Below are positions 42,567-51,303 of a stretch of 64,000 nucleotides of DNA, in pieces. A program made the position numbers and the translations under genes. Within the stretch, counting starts at the first letter, position 1. Each line of letters opens with the position of its first letter. Under the pieces are notes generated by a model. The model did no database searches, was not told the origin of the DNA, and worked only from the letters and a program-made list of their open reading frames with translations. The stretch is taken from the NCBI RefSeq assembly GCF_017104965.1, contig NZ_JAAGPR010000020.1, forward strand, positions 62,001-126,000. Direction: 5' to 3'. This DNA comes from Paraburkholderia sp. Ac-20340 (GTDB lineage Bacteria > Pseudomonadota > Gammaproteobacteria > Burkholderiales > Burkholderiaceae).

Positions 42567-43269
42567 CGCGCAAGCTCGCAAGAGACGCACGCTGATTACC
42601 CTGCGCGTCGAAATTGTCGGGCGCGAGCCAGCTTTCGAACGCCTGCTTCACCTTTGGCCAGTCCTGATCGATGATCGCGAACCAGGCCGTGTCGCGGCTG
42701 CGGCCCTTATAAACCACCGCCTGACGGAAGATGCCCTCGAATTCGAAGCCCAGACGAAGCGCCGTCTTGCGCGAAGGCGCGTTGAGGCTGTCGCACTTCC
42801 ACTCGTAGCGCCGGTAGCCGAGTTGGTCGAAGGCGTAGCGCATCAGCAGATATTGCGCTTCGGTCGACAGCGCGGTGCGCTTGAGCAGCGGCGAAAACGT
42901 CACGCTGCCGACTTCGATGACGCCGTGCGCGGGATCGATGCGCATCAGCGCAAAGGTGCCGACGGCCTTGCCGCTCGCGCGATCGACGATGGTGTAGTGC
43001 AGCGGATCTTCCGAGGCCGCCGCCTTCGCGAGATACGCGCGAAACGACTCGAAATCGTCGAACGGGCCGGTGAACAGATACGTCCAGTCGCTGCCGTCCG
43101 GCGCGGCGCTATAGGCTTCGAAGAGATCGGCGGCGTGGCGCTCGACGTCGACGGGTTCAATGCGGCAGCGCACACCTTCGATCGCGATGCGCGCCGGGCG
43201 CACGCGCGGCGTCCAGCCTTCCAGTGCCGCGCCGATGGGTTGCTGATATTCGTTGGTTCTCGCTGCCAT
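42559..43269 (-). CDS. GNAT-family N-acetyltransferase, RimJ/RimL-like
   Basis: The protein is 236 residues from the ATG at 43269, with GGAG about 10 bases upstream; the frame extends to 43482 without family similarity. It has the RimJ/RimL-type layout: IEPVDVERHAADLFEAYS, GTFALMRIDPAHGVIEVGSVTFSP, ALSTEAQYLLMRYAFDQLGYRRYEWKCD and NAPSRKTALRLGFEFEG. It overlaps the next acetyltransferase gene by 8 bases. The DNA upstream separates it from a divergent sigma-factor operon. Confidence 0.85.
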   Translation of the reverse strand: MAARTNEYQQPIGAALEGWTPRVRPARIAIEGVRCRIEPVDVERHAADLFEAYSAAPDGSDWTYLFTGPFDDFESFRAYLAKAAASEDPLHYTIVDRASGKAVGTFALMRIDPAHGVIEVGSVTFSPLLKRTALSTEAQYLLMRYAFDQLGYRRYEWKCDSLNAPSRKTALRLGFEFEGIFRQAVVYKGRSRDTAWFAIIDQDWPKVKQAFESWLAPDNFDAQGNQRASLASLRDA

Positions 43270-43709
43270 GCTGCTCGTGCTCCGATCGTGGGTCCGCAGA
43301 AATTTGCGTCGATGAGGCATAAGGTAACGCGTGGCGTGGCTCCCTGAAAGATCCACGATGCGCCGATACTGTAGGGCCACGCGAGAGAAATAGTTGGAGG
43401 GCGCTGTAACCGGCGGGCTGCCGCGAGCGAATTGGCATGAAAGCGCGCACCGCGACGGTGCGCATCGACACGGTACCGGCACGGTACGTGCAACACACGG
43501 AGATCGCGAACGTGAGCTGGGCGAACAGGGCAGCGCAGTGGCGACAGGCGGGCGAATTCGGCCCGCAAGGTGGCGTCGCGTCCGCTATTGCGGTGCAGGA
43601 CGGCTTCGGCTACGCTCACCCGATCGCGCCCGAATTCGAGACCGGCGATGCCGGTAAAAACGCCTCAGCGGGCGCGCCTTCCCAAAGTCGCGACAAACCA
43701 GGACGCCCT
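43270..43709. promoter_or_regulatory. Region between acetyltransferase and sigma-factor genes
   Basis: These 440 bases precede the divergent sigma-factor operon. The plus frame is open from 43437, but its N-terminal 90 residues do not resemble a sigma factor. The right end is therefore treated as leader, with a TTG start at 43710. Promoters for both directions should be here. Confidence 0.4.
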
Positions 43710-44255
43710 TTGTATCCCGCGGAAATCCGTCTCAAAGCGCTGTTTGTCAGCGGCCTCGAAGGCGACGCCGATGCGTACCGCACTTTCCTGCAGGAACTCA
43801 CGCGCCATCTGCGCGCGTATCTGCGCCGGCGTATTCCGCAGTTGCAAGACGATGTGGAAGACCTCGTGCAGGAGATTCTGCTCGCGGTACACAACGCGCG
43901 TCACACATGGCGCTCCGACGAACCGCTGACTGCCTGGGTGCATGCGATCGCCCGCTACAAGTTGATGGACTTCTTTCGCTCGCGCTCCCGCCGCGAATCG
44001 CTCAACGATCCGCTCGACGACCACAGCGACCTGTTCGCGCAGGCCGACGACGAACCGGCGCAAGCGCGCCGCGACATCGGCCTGCTGCTCGACCAGTTGC
44101 CGGACAAACAGCGTTTGCCCATCCTGCACGTGAAGCTCGAAGGGCGGTCGGTGGTCGAGGCCGCGAAACTCACCGGGCTTTCCGAATCGGCCGTGAAGGT
44201 GGGCATCCACCGTGGCCTGAAGGCGCTTGCCGCACGCATCCGGGGGGCGCAATGA
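43710..44255 (+). CDS. ECF-type sigma-70 factor
   Basis: The protein is 181 residues if it starts at the TTG at 43710, which has AGGA six bases upstream; an ATG at 43437 would add 91 residues of no known type. Sigma region 2 is at YLRRRIPQLQDDVEDLVQEILLAVHN and WVHAIARYKLMDFFRSRSRRE (two stretches). Region 4 is at LPDKQRLPILHVKLEGRSVVEAAKLTGLSESAVKVGIHRGL (the last part being the helix-turn-helix). Its stop overlaps the next gene by four bases. The pairing with an NrsF-type anti-sigma gene suggests a stress-responsive regulon. Confidence 0.85.
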   Translation: MYPAEIRLKALFVSGLEGDADAYRTFLQELTRHLRAYLRRRIPQLQDDVEDLVQEILLAVHNARHTWRSDEPLTAWVHAIARYKLMDFFRSRSRRESLNDPLDDHSDLFAQADDEPAQARRDIGLLLDQLPDKQRLPILHVKLEGRSVVEAAKLTGLSESAVKVGIHRGLKALAARIRGAQ

Positions 44256-44893
44256 AAACCGACGATCTCATCAGCCTGCTGTCCACCGGCGTCACGCGCG
44301 TGGACCGCAAGGCCGTCGTGCGCCGCTTCGCGCGTGCGCTGCCGCTGGGACTGGCTGGATCGCTACTGCTGGTGGCCGTGGTGTTCGGCGTGCGCCACGA
44401 TCTGATGGACGTCGCGCAGACGCCGATTTTCTGGGCCAAGATCGCGTTCCCGCTCGCCGTGGCGATTGCGGCGGCGCTGGCCGTGAGCCGTCTCGGCCGG
44501 CCTGGCGTGCGCGGCGGTTACGCATGGGCTTTGGTGGCCGCGCCGTTCATCGCGGTATGGCTCGCGGGCTGGGCAACGCTTGGCACCGCCGCGCCCGCGG
44601 AGCGCGTGCCGCTGATGCTCGGCCTGTCGTGGCGGACCTGTCCGTTCAATATCCTGCTGCTCTCCGTGCCCACCTTCGCCGCCGTGTTCTGGGCGACGAA
44701 AGGCCTCGCGCCCACGCGCCCGCGCATGGCAGGCGCGGCAGCAGGACTCTTCGCAAGTGCGCTTGCCACCATCGCCTATTGCGTCCATTGCCCGGAAATG
44801 AGCCCAGCGTTCTGGAGCATCTGGTACGCCGTCGGCATGCTGATGCCGGCAGCGATCGGCGCCTGGCTCGGGCCGCGTCTGCTGCGCTGGTAA
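44252..44893 (+). CDS. NrsF/DUF1109-family anti-sigma factor
   Basis: The protein is 213 residues with six predicted membrane helices (for example LGLAGSLLLVAVVFGV, AFPLAVAIAAALAVS, ILLLSVPTFAAVFWA). Its soluble N-terminal stretch LISLLSTGVTRVDRKAVVRRFARALP is the typical DUF1109 opening. Conserved WRTCPFNILLLSVP and YCVHCPEM carry the cysteines found in this family. It would hold the upstream-encoded sigma factor at the inner membrane. ATGA overlap with the sigma gene supports coupled expression. Confidence 0.9.
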   Translation: MKTDDLISLLSTGVTRVDRKAVVRRFARALPLGLAGSLLLVAVVFGVRHDLMDVAQTPIFWAKIAFPLAVAIAAALAVSRLGRPGVRGGYAWALVAAPFIAVWLAGWATLGTAAPAERVPLMLGLSWRTCPFNILLLSVPTFAAVFWATKGLAPTRPRMAGAAAGLFASALATIAYCVHCPEMSPAFWSIWYAVGMLMPAAIGAWLGPRLLRW

Positions 44894-44940
44894 ATCGCTG
44901 ACGCTTCGTCCTGCGGGATGATGCGTTAGCGATTTCTTTA
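44892..44940 (+). terminator. Rho-independent terminator after the anti-sigma gene
   Basis: AAATCGCT and ACGC pair with GCGT and AGCGATTT across an 18-base loop, followed by CTTTAT. The stem starts within the stop codon at 44891-44893. Confidence 0.75.
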
Positions 44941-45128
44941 TCCGCGAATTTTATTTAGTCATCCTTTATGTATTGATCGATGTCACCGCTGTGACATGTT
45001 TTAACAAACCCATCCACGGCTTTGCTGAATAATAAGATGGTTCCCGCAACAATCATGCGTACTCCAAAGCGATGCGATTGCGCTGACGGCGCATCGCGGG
45101 AAAAACAACGCACGGACTCGCAAAGCCC

Positions 45129-45216
45129 GAAGTTGGTCGAGATCGCTGGTGCTCTCCCACGCCAATGACCAACTTCTTTGCCAGTCTGGATGCGTCTGTC
45201 CGACTGGCATTTTTTT
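45129..45216 (+). ncRNA. Hairpin plus terminator: candidate leader RNA or small RNA
   Basis: A 10-bp perfect inverted repeat GAAGTTGGTC (45129-45138) / GACCAACTTC (45167-45176) is followed by a canonical terminator: GCCAGTC (45180-45186) / GACTGGC (45202-45208) and a run of seven T (45210-45216). The terminator is 55 bases before the ATG of the response regulator gene. It could end a small RNA made from about 45000-45100, or attenuate the regulator transcript. No promoter was fixed. The 300-base region 44941-45270 holds no other gene. Confidence 0.55.
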
Positions 45217-45270
45217 GGCGTAGACCTCGTGCGAGCCATCGCGCCGAAAAGCAATAGAAGCGCTTATTCG

Positions 45271-45954
45271 ATGAGACTTGCCATACTTTCCGGCGATGCC
45301 GAACTCACGCAGCTCACCTCCAGCACGCTCGGCAGCGAAGGCTGCGTGTGCCATCACTTCGCTACAGGCAGTGCGCTGCTCAGCGCGTTGCGCCGCGAAA
45401 CCTTCGATCTGCTCGTGCTCGATCACGCCTTGCCCGACATGAACGGCGTGCGCGTGCTCAACACCATCCGCGCAATCATTTCCACCCAGATTCCGGTGAT
45501 CTACGTCACCTCGATGCGCGGCGAGCGCGATGAAATCAGCGCCCTCAACGCCGGCGCCGATGCCTGCCTGAACCGTCCGCTCGACGCTGCCGTGCTGCGC
45601 GCGCGTGCATCGTCGGTGTTGCGCCGCGCGCGTGCGGTGCGGCTGATTCATGTCGACGAATCCGATAGCGCTTTTGAATTCGATCCGGTGGCCTGCAGCG
45701 TGCTGCGTAACGGCACCGCGATTCACCTGACCGTGCGGCAGTTCAGGCTCGCGCTGCTGTTCTATCAACACATCGGCACGACGCTGTCGCGCGAGCATAT
45801 TCTCGACCTCATCTGGAAAGGCGAGGCCGAGGTCAATATGCGCACGGTCGATACGCAGATCAGCCGCCTGCGCGCCAAGCTGCGCCTCGCGCCCGAAAAC
45901 GGCTACCAGTTGACCTCCGTACACGGCTGCGGCTATCGGCTCGACCGCATCTGA
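45271..45954 (+). CDS. OmpR-family response regulator with altered receiver
   Basis: The protein is 227 residues from the ATG at 45271; an extension to 45178 crosses the leader terminator and is not coding. The receiver keeps the phospho-acceptor Asp51 (DLLVLDHALPDMNG), but the family's conserved lysine is Arg102 (ACLNRPLD), and the acidic pocket is reduced to SGDAE. The C-terminal winged helix is normal: TVRQFRLALLFYQHIG and VNMRTVDTQISRLRAKL, then GYQLTSVHGCGYRLDRI. No histidine kinase gene is nearby. It is convergent with a second, more degenerate regulator (stops 21 bases apart). Confidence 0.85.
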   Translation: MRLAILSGDAELTQLTSSTLGSEGCVCHHFATGSALLSALRRETFDLLVLDHALPDMNGVRVLNTIRAIISTQIPVIYVTSMRGERDEISALNAGADACLNRPLDAAVLRARASSVLRRARAVRLIHVDESDSAFEFDPVACSVLRNGTAIHLTVRQFRLALLFYQHIGTTLSREHILDLIWKGEAEVNMRTVDTQISRLRAKLRLAPENGYQLTSVHGCGYRLDRI

Positions 45955-45975
45955 CGCCTTCATCCGGCATCGGTT

Positions 45976-46746
45976 TCAAGCCTGATCGATGTGCACACGC
46001 TCCAGCCGATAGCCGTAGCCGTGCACGGAAACCACCACGAATCCATTGCCCGGATGCAACTTGAGTTTGGAGCGCAGCCAGCACACATGCGTGTCGACCG
46101 TACGCGACGACACGCCAAACGATTGATGCCAGACCGACTCGAAAATCTGCGCCCGCGATAGCGGCTCGTCCAGGTGACGAAACAATAGCCACGCCAGATG
46201 AAACTCGCGCTGCGTCAGCGCGACGGCATCGCCGCGCAAGGTGACGACACAGCGGACCGTATCGAATTCATAGTCGCCGTAACGCTCCAGTTTCTCGGGC
46301 TTCGGTCGATGACTCCATCTCAACAGCGAAGCCACACGTGCGATCAGCACCTCGGGCGAGCGCGTGCGGAGGATGAAATCGTCCGCGCCCGCATTGAGCG
46401 CCATGGATTCCGCATCGGCGCCGCCCGGCTCGCCGATGATCAGGACCGGCACATCCGGCGCGTAGTGGCCGCGCACCCAGTTCAGCGCCTGCACGCCGTG
46501 GCCGTCGTGATCGAGGCCAATCACGATGAGCAGATCCACCGCGCCGCTCTGCAAGGTGGCGGCGAGTTGTTCGACGGTGCGGATCTCGCGGCACACATAG
46601 GCGGCTTGCGTGAGCACGCTGCGCAGGAATTCGCCGTGCGGCACGTTGCCTTCGAAGAGGCCGATGCACATGATCTGGCGGTGCGCTCCGGCATCAGAAT
46701 GCATGGCGGGATGAGGACTCGATAATTTCGGTTCGTTCATATCCAT
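45976..46746 (-). CDS. OmpR-type winged-helix regulator with degenerate receiver
   Basis: The protein is 256 residues from 46746; later ATGs at 46740 and 46704 are possible because this 5' end overlaps the DUF2971 gene. The receiver-like domain is there, but the phospho-acceptor position is Ile76 in DLLIVIGLDHDG, and the conserved lysine is arginine (FILRTRS). The winged helix is intact: TQREFHLAWLLFRHLDEPLS, SRTVDTHVCWLRSKLKL and a GYGYRLERV ending. It probably works without classical phosphorylation. It is on the same strand as DUF2971 and convergent with the other regulator. Confidence 0.83.
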   Translation of the reverse strand: MDMNEPKLSSPHPAMHSDAGAHRQIMCIGLFEGNVPHGEFLRSVLTQAAYVCREIRTVEQLAATLQSGAVDLLIVIGLDHDGHGVQALNWVRGHYAPDVPVLIIGEPGGADAESMALNAGADDFILRTRSPEVLIARVASLLRWSHRPKPEKLERYGDYEFDTVRCVVTLRGDAVALTQREFHLAWLLFRHLDEPLSRAQIFESVWHQSFGVSSRTVDTHVCWLRSKLKLHPGNGFVVVSVHGYGYRLERVHIDQA

Positions 46747-47581
46747 GGGTTCGCATCAGCAGCTTGAGCGCGTGGTGCTCCTTGATGCCGAAAAGACACT
46801 CGGGGTGCAGCCGCTCGCTGTTATTGGGCCCGATCCACACTTCGCGCACGGCCTCGGGCAGAAAGCCGTAGCGGAAGTACGACGTCAAACCGTATTTCGT
46901 CGTGCGCCAGTGAATGCAGGGCGTGCAGGTCCGGTTGTCGGTTTCGCCGCTCGACACATAGACGAGACGCCATTCGAGTTCGTGCCGGAACGAAGGGTCT
47001 TTCGACATCACGCCAAGCCATTCGCAGGCTCTCGCCGCGGCGCGAATGCCGGGTTCGCGGTCGAGGCTTCGGGTGTCCGGCGCGCCCGATCCCGCGTTGC
47101 CAGCGGCTTCGGCGACCATGTTTTTCAGGCTTTCGATGTGGCGTGTGAGCGTGGCGTCGTCGCCGTAGAGCACGGGCGAGAGCGCGATACCGCGCGCGGA
47201 ATCGGCGAGCGCGTCATGCACCACGGGCGCACGCGTGACGCTGCCCGCCGGACTCAGCAAATCCGAATCGAAGCCAATCGCAAAGCCCCGGCCCACATCG
47301 GCATAACTCCACCATTGGCAGGTGTCGTCGCGATTCTCGGAGAAACAGCAGGTAAACAACTCGCGACGGCTGAGGTTGAGCGTCAGTGCGAGTTCGGTGG
47401 CAAGTTCACGCTGTGCGCCCGATGGCGCGCCGTGGTGGATGAGTGCATCGACCAGCATGGTGCCGACCGTATCGCCCACGCGCGCATCGAACATCTTGCG
47501 CGCATTGCCAAGCCACAGCGAACGGCTTTCGATGATCGAAAGGAAGGCAACAGGGTCGCAATAGTGATAGATGATTGCCAT
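46694..47581 (-). CDS. DUF2971 family protein
   Basis: The protein is 295 residues. It begins IIYHYCDPVAFLSIIESRSLWLGNARKMFD and has FTCCFSENRDDTCQWWSYADVGRGFAIGFD (read in shorter pieces: FTCCFSENRDDTCQWWSYAD, then GRGFAIGFD), both hallmarks of DUF2971. Late segments are YRYGFLPEAVREVWIGPNN-like and HGYERTEI. Function is unknown; the family is often met in accessory islands. Its 3' end overlaps the regulator gene by 53 bases, so the two are probably one operon. Confidence 0.78.
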   Translation of the reverse strand: MAIIYHYCDPVAFLSIIESRSLWLGNARKMFDARVGDTVGTMLVDALIHHGAPSGAQRELATELALTLNLSRRELFTCCFSENRDDTCQWWSYADVGRGFAIGFDSDLLSPAGSVTRAPVVHDALADSARGIALSPVLYGDDATLTRHIESLKNMVAEAAGNAGSGAPDTRSLDREPGIRAAARACEWLGVMSKDPSFRHELEWRLVYVSSGETDNRTCTPCIHWRTTKYGLTSYFRYGFLPEAVREVWIGPNNSERLHPECLFGIKEHHALKLLMRTHGYERTEIIESSSRHAF

Positions 47582-48007
47582 ATCGCTCGGTCGATTGTGA
47601 ATTGCATAAAAGTCGGACTATTCTCGGTTATCGATTGCCACGCCTTGAATGCGAATAAAGCGCAAATAGAGTGCTCATGGAATGGAGAAATGTTTGAATG
47701 AAATGCGCTATATCAACAATGGCTGGCGACAGGCTAACCAGTCGAAATCCGGCAAACAATCAGAGAACTGTTAATAAGCGATAGATAGTCATGCCGGGTC
47801 TGACGGCGCGGGCAAAGCATTGAATGCGCGTGCGCCAGATTGGTTCATCGATATGAAATACACGTAACAAAGCCTTCTGTTTTCTATCGTCATTGAAAAT
47901 AAAAATAACAATTCGACTCGATTGAGCATGCTAGCCATGCATCTCGAATAGGTACAATTCTTCTTTATCCGGGAGCTATTCAGTTTCGATATACAAGCCG
48001 CGCCTTT
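47582..48007. other. AT-rich intergenic region
   Basis: These 426 bases separate the divergent DUF2971 and LysR genes. The sequence is AT-rich with no recognisable gene, terminator or repeat. Promoters for both directions are expected. Confidence 0.4.
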
Positions 48008-48904
48008 ATGACCAGACCGCTTAATTTCCCGCAGCTTCAGGCGTTTCGTGCGGTCATGCAGATGGGCACGACCACAGGCGCGGCGGCGATGCTCAACACG
48101 ACGCAGCCGTCCATCAGCCGACGGTTGGCCGAATTGCAGAACTTCTCCGGGCTCAAACTGCTGGAAAAGCGTCAGGGCCGTTTGCGGCCCACGCGTGAAG
48201 GCGTACTGCTCTATCGCACCATCCAGAAGCATTTCGAAGGACTCGAACAGATCGAGACGGTGGTGGCGATGCTGCGCCGCTCAGGCACCGGCACGCTGCG
48301 TATCGGCTGCACGCCTGCGCTTGCATTAGGTGTCTTGCCGGGTGTCGTCGAAGTCTTTCGCGAGCGCTTTCCCGATGCCAGGCTGATCGTCCACACGGAC
48401 GCCACGCCGCAACTGGTGGATCTGCTGCGTCAGGAATTGTTCGATTTCATTCTGACGACCGGCACGCTTGTGGATGGCGATTTCGAATCGGTATGCCTGA
48501 AGACACTGCCTGCCGTGTGCGTGCTGCCACATGGACATCGCCTCATGAATGAAGCGTCGGTCGATATCGGCATGCTGGGAGGCGAGCGATTGATATCGCT
48601 GAGCAGTACCGATAATCTGACGATCGCCCTGAAAGCGATGTTGCTGGAAAACCATATAGAAGCGGTTTTCGCCATCGAAACCACATCGTCGATTACGGTG
48701 TGTGCGATGGTGGCGAGCGGCAACGGTATCGGCGTGGTCACGCCATTTGTTGCCGGCACGTTTGCGGGGAAAGTGCTGATCAAGCCATTCGTGCCCGCCA
48801 TCGGCATGACGGTGAGCATGGCGGCTTCCGCGCAAACCGCGCCCTCGTTGCTGGCGCGGCATTTCGTGGAAGTGCTGCAGGCGCAATTACAGGCATCGGC
48901 CTAG
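48008..48904 (+). CDS. LysR-family transcriptional regulator
   Basis: The protein is 298 residues. The DNA-binding part is FRAVMQMGTTTGAAAMLNTTQPSISRRLAELQ, read as a standard LysR helix-turn-helix (AAAMLNTTQPSISRRLAEL). The effector domain runs from about residue 92 (TGTLRIGCTPALALGVLPGV). Its last bases overlap the 3' end of the convergent CoA-transferase gene by four. It might regulate that operon in trans, but the operon has its own divergent LysR gene at the other end. No ligand can be inferred. Confidence 0.88.
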   Translation: MTRPLNFPQLQAFRAVMQMGTTTGAAAMLNTTQPSISRRLAELQNFSGLKLLEKRQGRLRPTREGVLLYRTIQKHFEGLEQIETVVAMLRRSGTGTLRIGCTPALALGVLPGVVEVFRERFPDARLIVHTDATPQLVDLLRQELFDFILTTGTLVDGDFESVCLKTLPAVCVLPHGHRLMNEASVDIGMLGGERLISLSSTDNLTIALKAMLLENHIEAVFAIETTSSITVCAMVASGNGIGVVTPFVAGTFAGKVLIKPFVPAIGMTVSMAASAQTAPSLLARHFVEVLQAQLQASA

Positions 48905-50079
48905 ATCGCGCCTGCTGCGCGTAGCGCTTGAACTTGCGATGCGCTGTAGCCGAGTTCGTCGAGAATCGCGTCGGTGTGTTCGCCCAGGGCGGGCACGGGG
49001 TCCATGCGTGGATTGTCGGCGGGTGTCATGCCGGGTGGGATCAAGGCGGGAATGTCCCCGGCGGGCGTATTCACGCGCGTCCAGCGTTCGCGTGCTGCAA
49101 GCTGTTCGTGCGTCCAGACGCCGTGCATATCGTTGATATGCGCATTGGCGATCTTCGCGTGCTCCAGCCTTTCTATTACATCCTGCGCAGTGAGGCGCGA
49201 AAACGCATCGGCAATCAGCGTGCCGAGTTGCGCACGCTGCTCGACGCGCCGGCTATTGGTGTTGAATCGCGCATCGTTCGCGAGTTCGGGCTGGCGCAAG
49301 ACGGCCTCGCAGAACTGCTTCCATTCGCGCTCGTTTTGCAGGCCCAGCATGATGGACTTGCCGTCGCCGGCCTTGAACGGACCATAAGGATAGATCGTCG
49401 CGTGCGCCGCGCCGTTGCGTTGCGGCGGCGTTTGCCCGTCGATCGCGTAATAGAGCGGAAAGCTCATCCACTCGACCATGCTTTCGAGCATCGATACGTC
49501 GATACGGCGGCCGCGCCCGGTTTTGCCGCGCTCGATCAGCGCCGCAAGAATGCTGGAATACGCGTGCATGCCGGCCGAAATATCGGCGATCGAGCAGCCG
49601 GCCTTGGCCGGTTCGTCGCCTGCGCCTGTGACGCTCAGGAAGCCCGATTCGCTCTGGATCAGCAGGTCATAGGCTTTCTTGTCGCGATACGGGCCGTCGC
49701 TGCCGTAGCCCGAAATATCGCAGACGATCAGGCGTTCATGGCGCCCGCTCAATGTGTCGTAGTCGAGGCCCAGACGCTGCGTGGCGCCAGGCGCGAGGTT
49801 CTGCACGAACACGTCGGCGTCGGCGAGCAGGCGGTGCACGATCTGCATCGCTTCGGCATGTTTGACGTCGAGCGTGAGACTTTCTTTCGAACGATTGGTC
49901 CAGACGAAATGCGAAGCGAGGCCGCGCACGCGTTCGTCGTAACCGCGCGCGAAATCGCCCGCGCCGGGGCGCTCGATCTTGATGACGCGCGCGCCCAGAT
50001 CGGCGAGTTGACGCGTGCAAAACGGCGCCGCGATCGCATGTTCGAACGTGACGACCTTGATGCCTTCGAGAGGGCGCAT
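48901..50079 (-). CDS. CaiB/BaiF family CoA-transferase
   Basis: The protein is 392 residues, the usual length for type III CoA-transferases. It begins PLEGIKVVTFEHAIAAPFCTRQLADLGARVIKIE (typical Rossmann opening), has VWTNRSKESLTLDVKH, VFVQNLAPGATQRLG, and the catalytic-aspartate segment KKAYDLLIQSESGF (Asp of the AYD motif). The ATG follows CCAGGAGATTGCC. Upstream genes on the same strand encode an acyl-CoA dehydrogenase (30 bases away) and an HTD2-like hydratase. The set fits degradation of an organic acid through its CoA ester, such as a C5 dicarboxylate; this is inference. Confidence 0.9.
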   Translation of the reverse strand: MRPLEGIKVVTFEHAIAAPFCTRQLADLGARVIKIERPGAGDFARGYDERVRGLASHFVWTNRSKESLTLDVKHAEAMQIVHRLLADADVFVQNLAPGATQRLGLDYDTLSGRHERLIVCDISGYGSDGPYRDKKAYDLLIQSESGFLSVTGAGDEPAKAGCSIADISAGMHAYSSILAALIERGKTGRGRRIDVSMLESMVEWMSFPLYYAIDGQTPPQRNGAAHATIYPYGPFKAGDGKSIMLGLQNEREWKQFCEAVLRQPELANDARFNTNSRRVEQRAQLGTLIADAFSRLTAQDVIERLEHAKIANAHINDMHGVWTHEQLAARERWTRVNTPAGDIPALIPPGMTPADNPRMDPVPALGEHTDAILDELGYSASQVQALRAAGAI

Positions 50080-50109
50080 GGCAATCTCCTGGAGTCGGTC
50101 GGGGCCGCG

Positions 50110-51270
50110 TCAGAACGAGCGCGGCAAGCCGAGTACGTGTTCGGCCACGTACGAGAGAATCAGATTGGTCGAGATCGGCGCGACCTGATACAGGCGCGTT
50201 TCGCGGAATTTGCGTTCGACGTCGTATTCGCAGGCAAAGCCAAAGCCGCCGTGAAATTGCAGGCAAGCGTTGGCGGCTTCCCAGGAAGCGTCGGCGGCGA
50301 GCAGCTTCGCCATATTGGCCTGCGCACCGCAAGGCTCGTGGGCATCGAAGCGGCGCGCGGCTTCGAAGCGCATCAGATTGGCCGCTTCCACATTGACATA
50401 GGCCCGCGCGATGGGAAACTGCACGCCCTGATTTTGCCCAATGGGACGACCGAATACTTGGCGATCCTTAACATATTTCGCGACACGATCGATACACCAG
50501 TAGCCATCGCCGATACATTCTGCGGCAATCAGCGTGCGCTCGGCGTTCAGGCCATCGAGTATGTATTTGAAGCCTTTACCTTCTTCGCCGATCAGGTTCT
50601 CGGCGGGAATGTCGAGGTTGTCGAAGAACAGTTCGTTGGTCTCGTGATTGACCATGTTGGGAATCGGCTGCACGGTGAGACCCTGGCCGATGGCATCGCG
50701 CAGGTCGACGATAAAGATCGACATGCCTTCGCTTTTCTTCGTCACGTCGGCGAGCGGCGTGGTGCGCGCGAGCAGGATCATCAGGTCCGAATGTTGCACG
50801 CGCGAGATCCACACCTTCTGCCCGTTGATCACATAACGGTCGCCGCGCCGCACGGCGGTGGTCTTGATCTTCGTGGTATCGGTGCCGGTGGTCGGCTCGG
50901 TCACGCCCATCGACTGCAGGCGCAATTCGCCGCTGGCGATCTTCGGCAGATAGCGGCGCTTTTGCTCCGCCGAGCCGTGACGCAGCAGCGTGCCCATGTT
51001 GTACATCTGGCCGTGGCACGCGCCCGAATTGCCGCCGCTACGATTGATTTCCTCCATGATGACCGAGGCTTCCGTGAGCCCGAGGCCCGAGCCGCCGTAT
51101 TCCTGCGGAATCAGTGCGGCGAGCCAGCCCGCCTGCGTGAGCGCATCGACGAACGCCTCGGGATAGCCGCGCGCCTCGTCGATCTTGCGGAAGTATTCGT
51201 CCGGAAACTGGCTGCAGAGCGCGCGCACGGCGTCGCGAATGTCCTGGTATTGATCGCTTGTCTCGGTCAT
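50110..51270 (-). CDS. Acyl-CoA dehydrogenase
   Basis: The protein is 386 residues. FAD-dependent acyl-CoA dehydrogenase motifs are LIPQEYGGSGLGLTEASVI, LRLQSMGVTEPTTGTDT (FAD-binding), VINGQKVWISRVQHSDL, DRQVFGRPIGQNQGVQFPIA and the late QFHGGFGFACEYDVERKFRE. The active-site glutamate is expected in the last of these regions or in the AERTLIAAE segment; which one was not decided. It sits between the hydratase gene (33 bases) and the CoA-transferase gene (30 bases), giving a desaturation step in the same pathway. Confidence 0.92.
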   Translation of the reverse strand: MTETSDQYQDIRDAVRALCSQFPDEYFRKIDEARGYPEAFVDALTQAGWLAALIPQEYGGSGLGLTEASVIMEEINRSGGNSGACHGQMYNMGTLLRHGSAEQKRRYLPKIASGELRLQSMGVTEPTTGTDTTKIKTTAVRRGDRYVINGQKVWISRVQHSDLMILLARTTPLADVTKKSEGMSIFIVDLRDAIGQGLTVQPIPNMVNHETNELFFDNLDIPAENLIGEEGKGFKYILDGLNAERTLIAAECIGDGYWCIDRVAKYVKDRQVFGRPIGQNQGVQFPIARAYVNVEAANLMRFEAARRFDAHEPCGAQANMAKLLAADASWEAANACLQFHGGFGFACEYDVERKFRETRLYQVAPISTNLILSYVAEHVLGLPRSF

Positions 51271-51303
51271 AACGGTTTTTGATTCGATGAACAGGAGCGG
51301 CGT

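Noticed and set aside
43437..43709. N-terminal extension of the ECF sigma factor
   Set aside because: The extra 91 residues do not resemble sigma region 1 or 2, and the TTG at 43710 has a better ribosome site.
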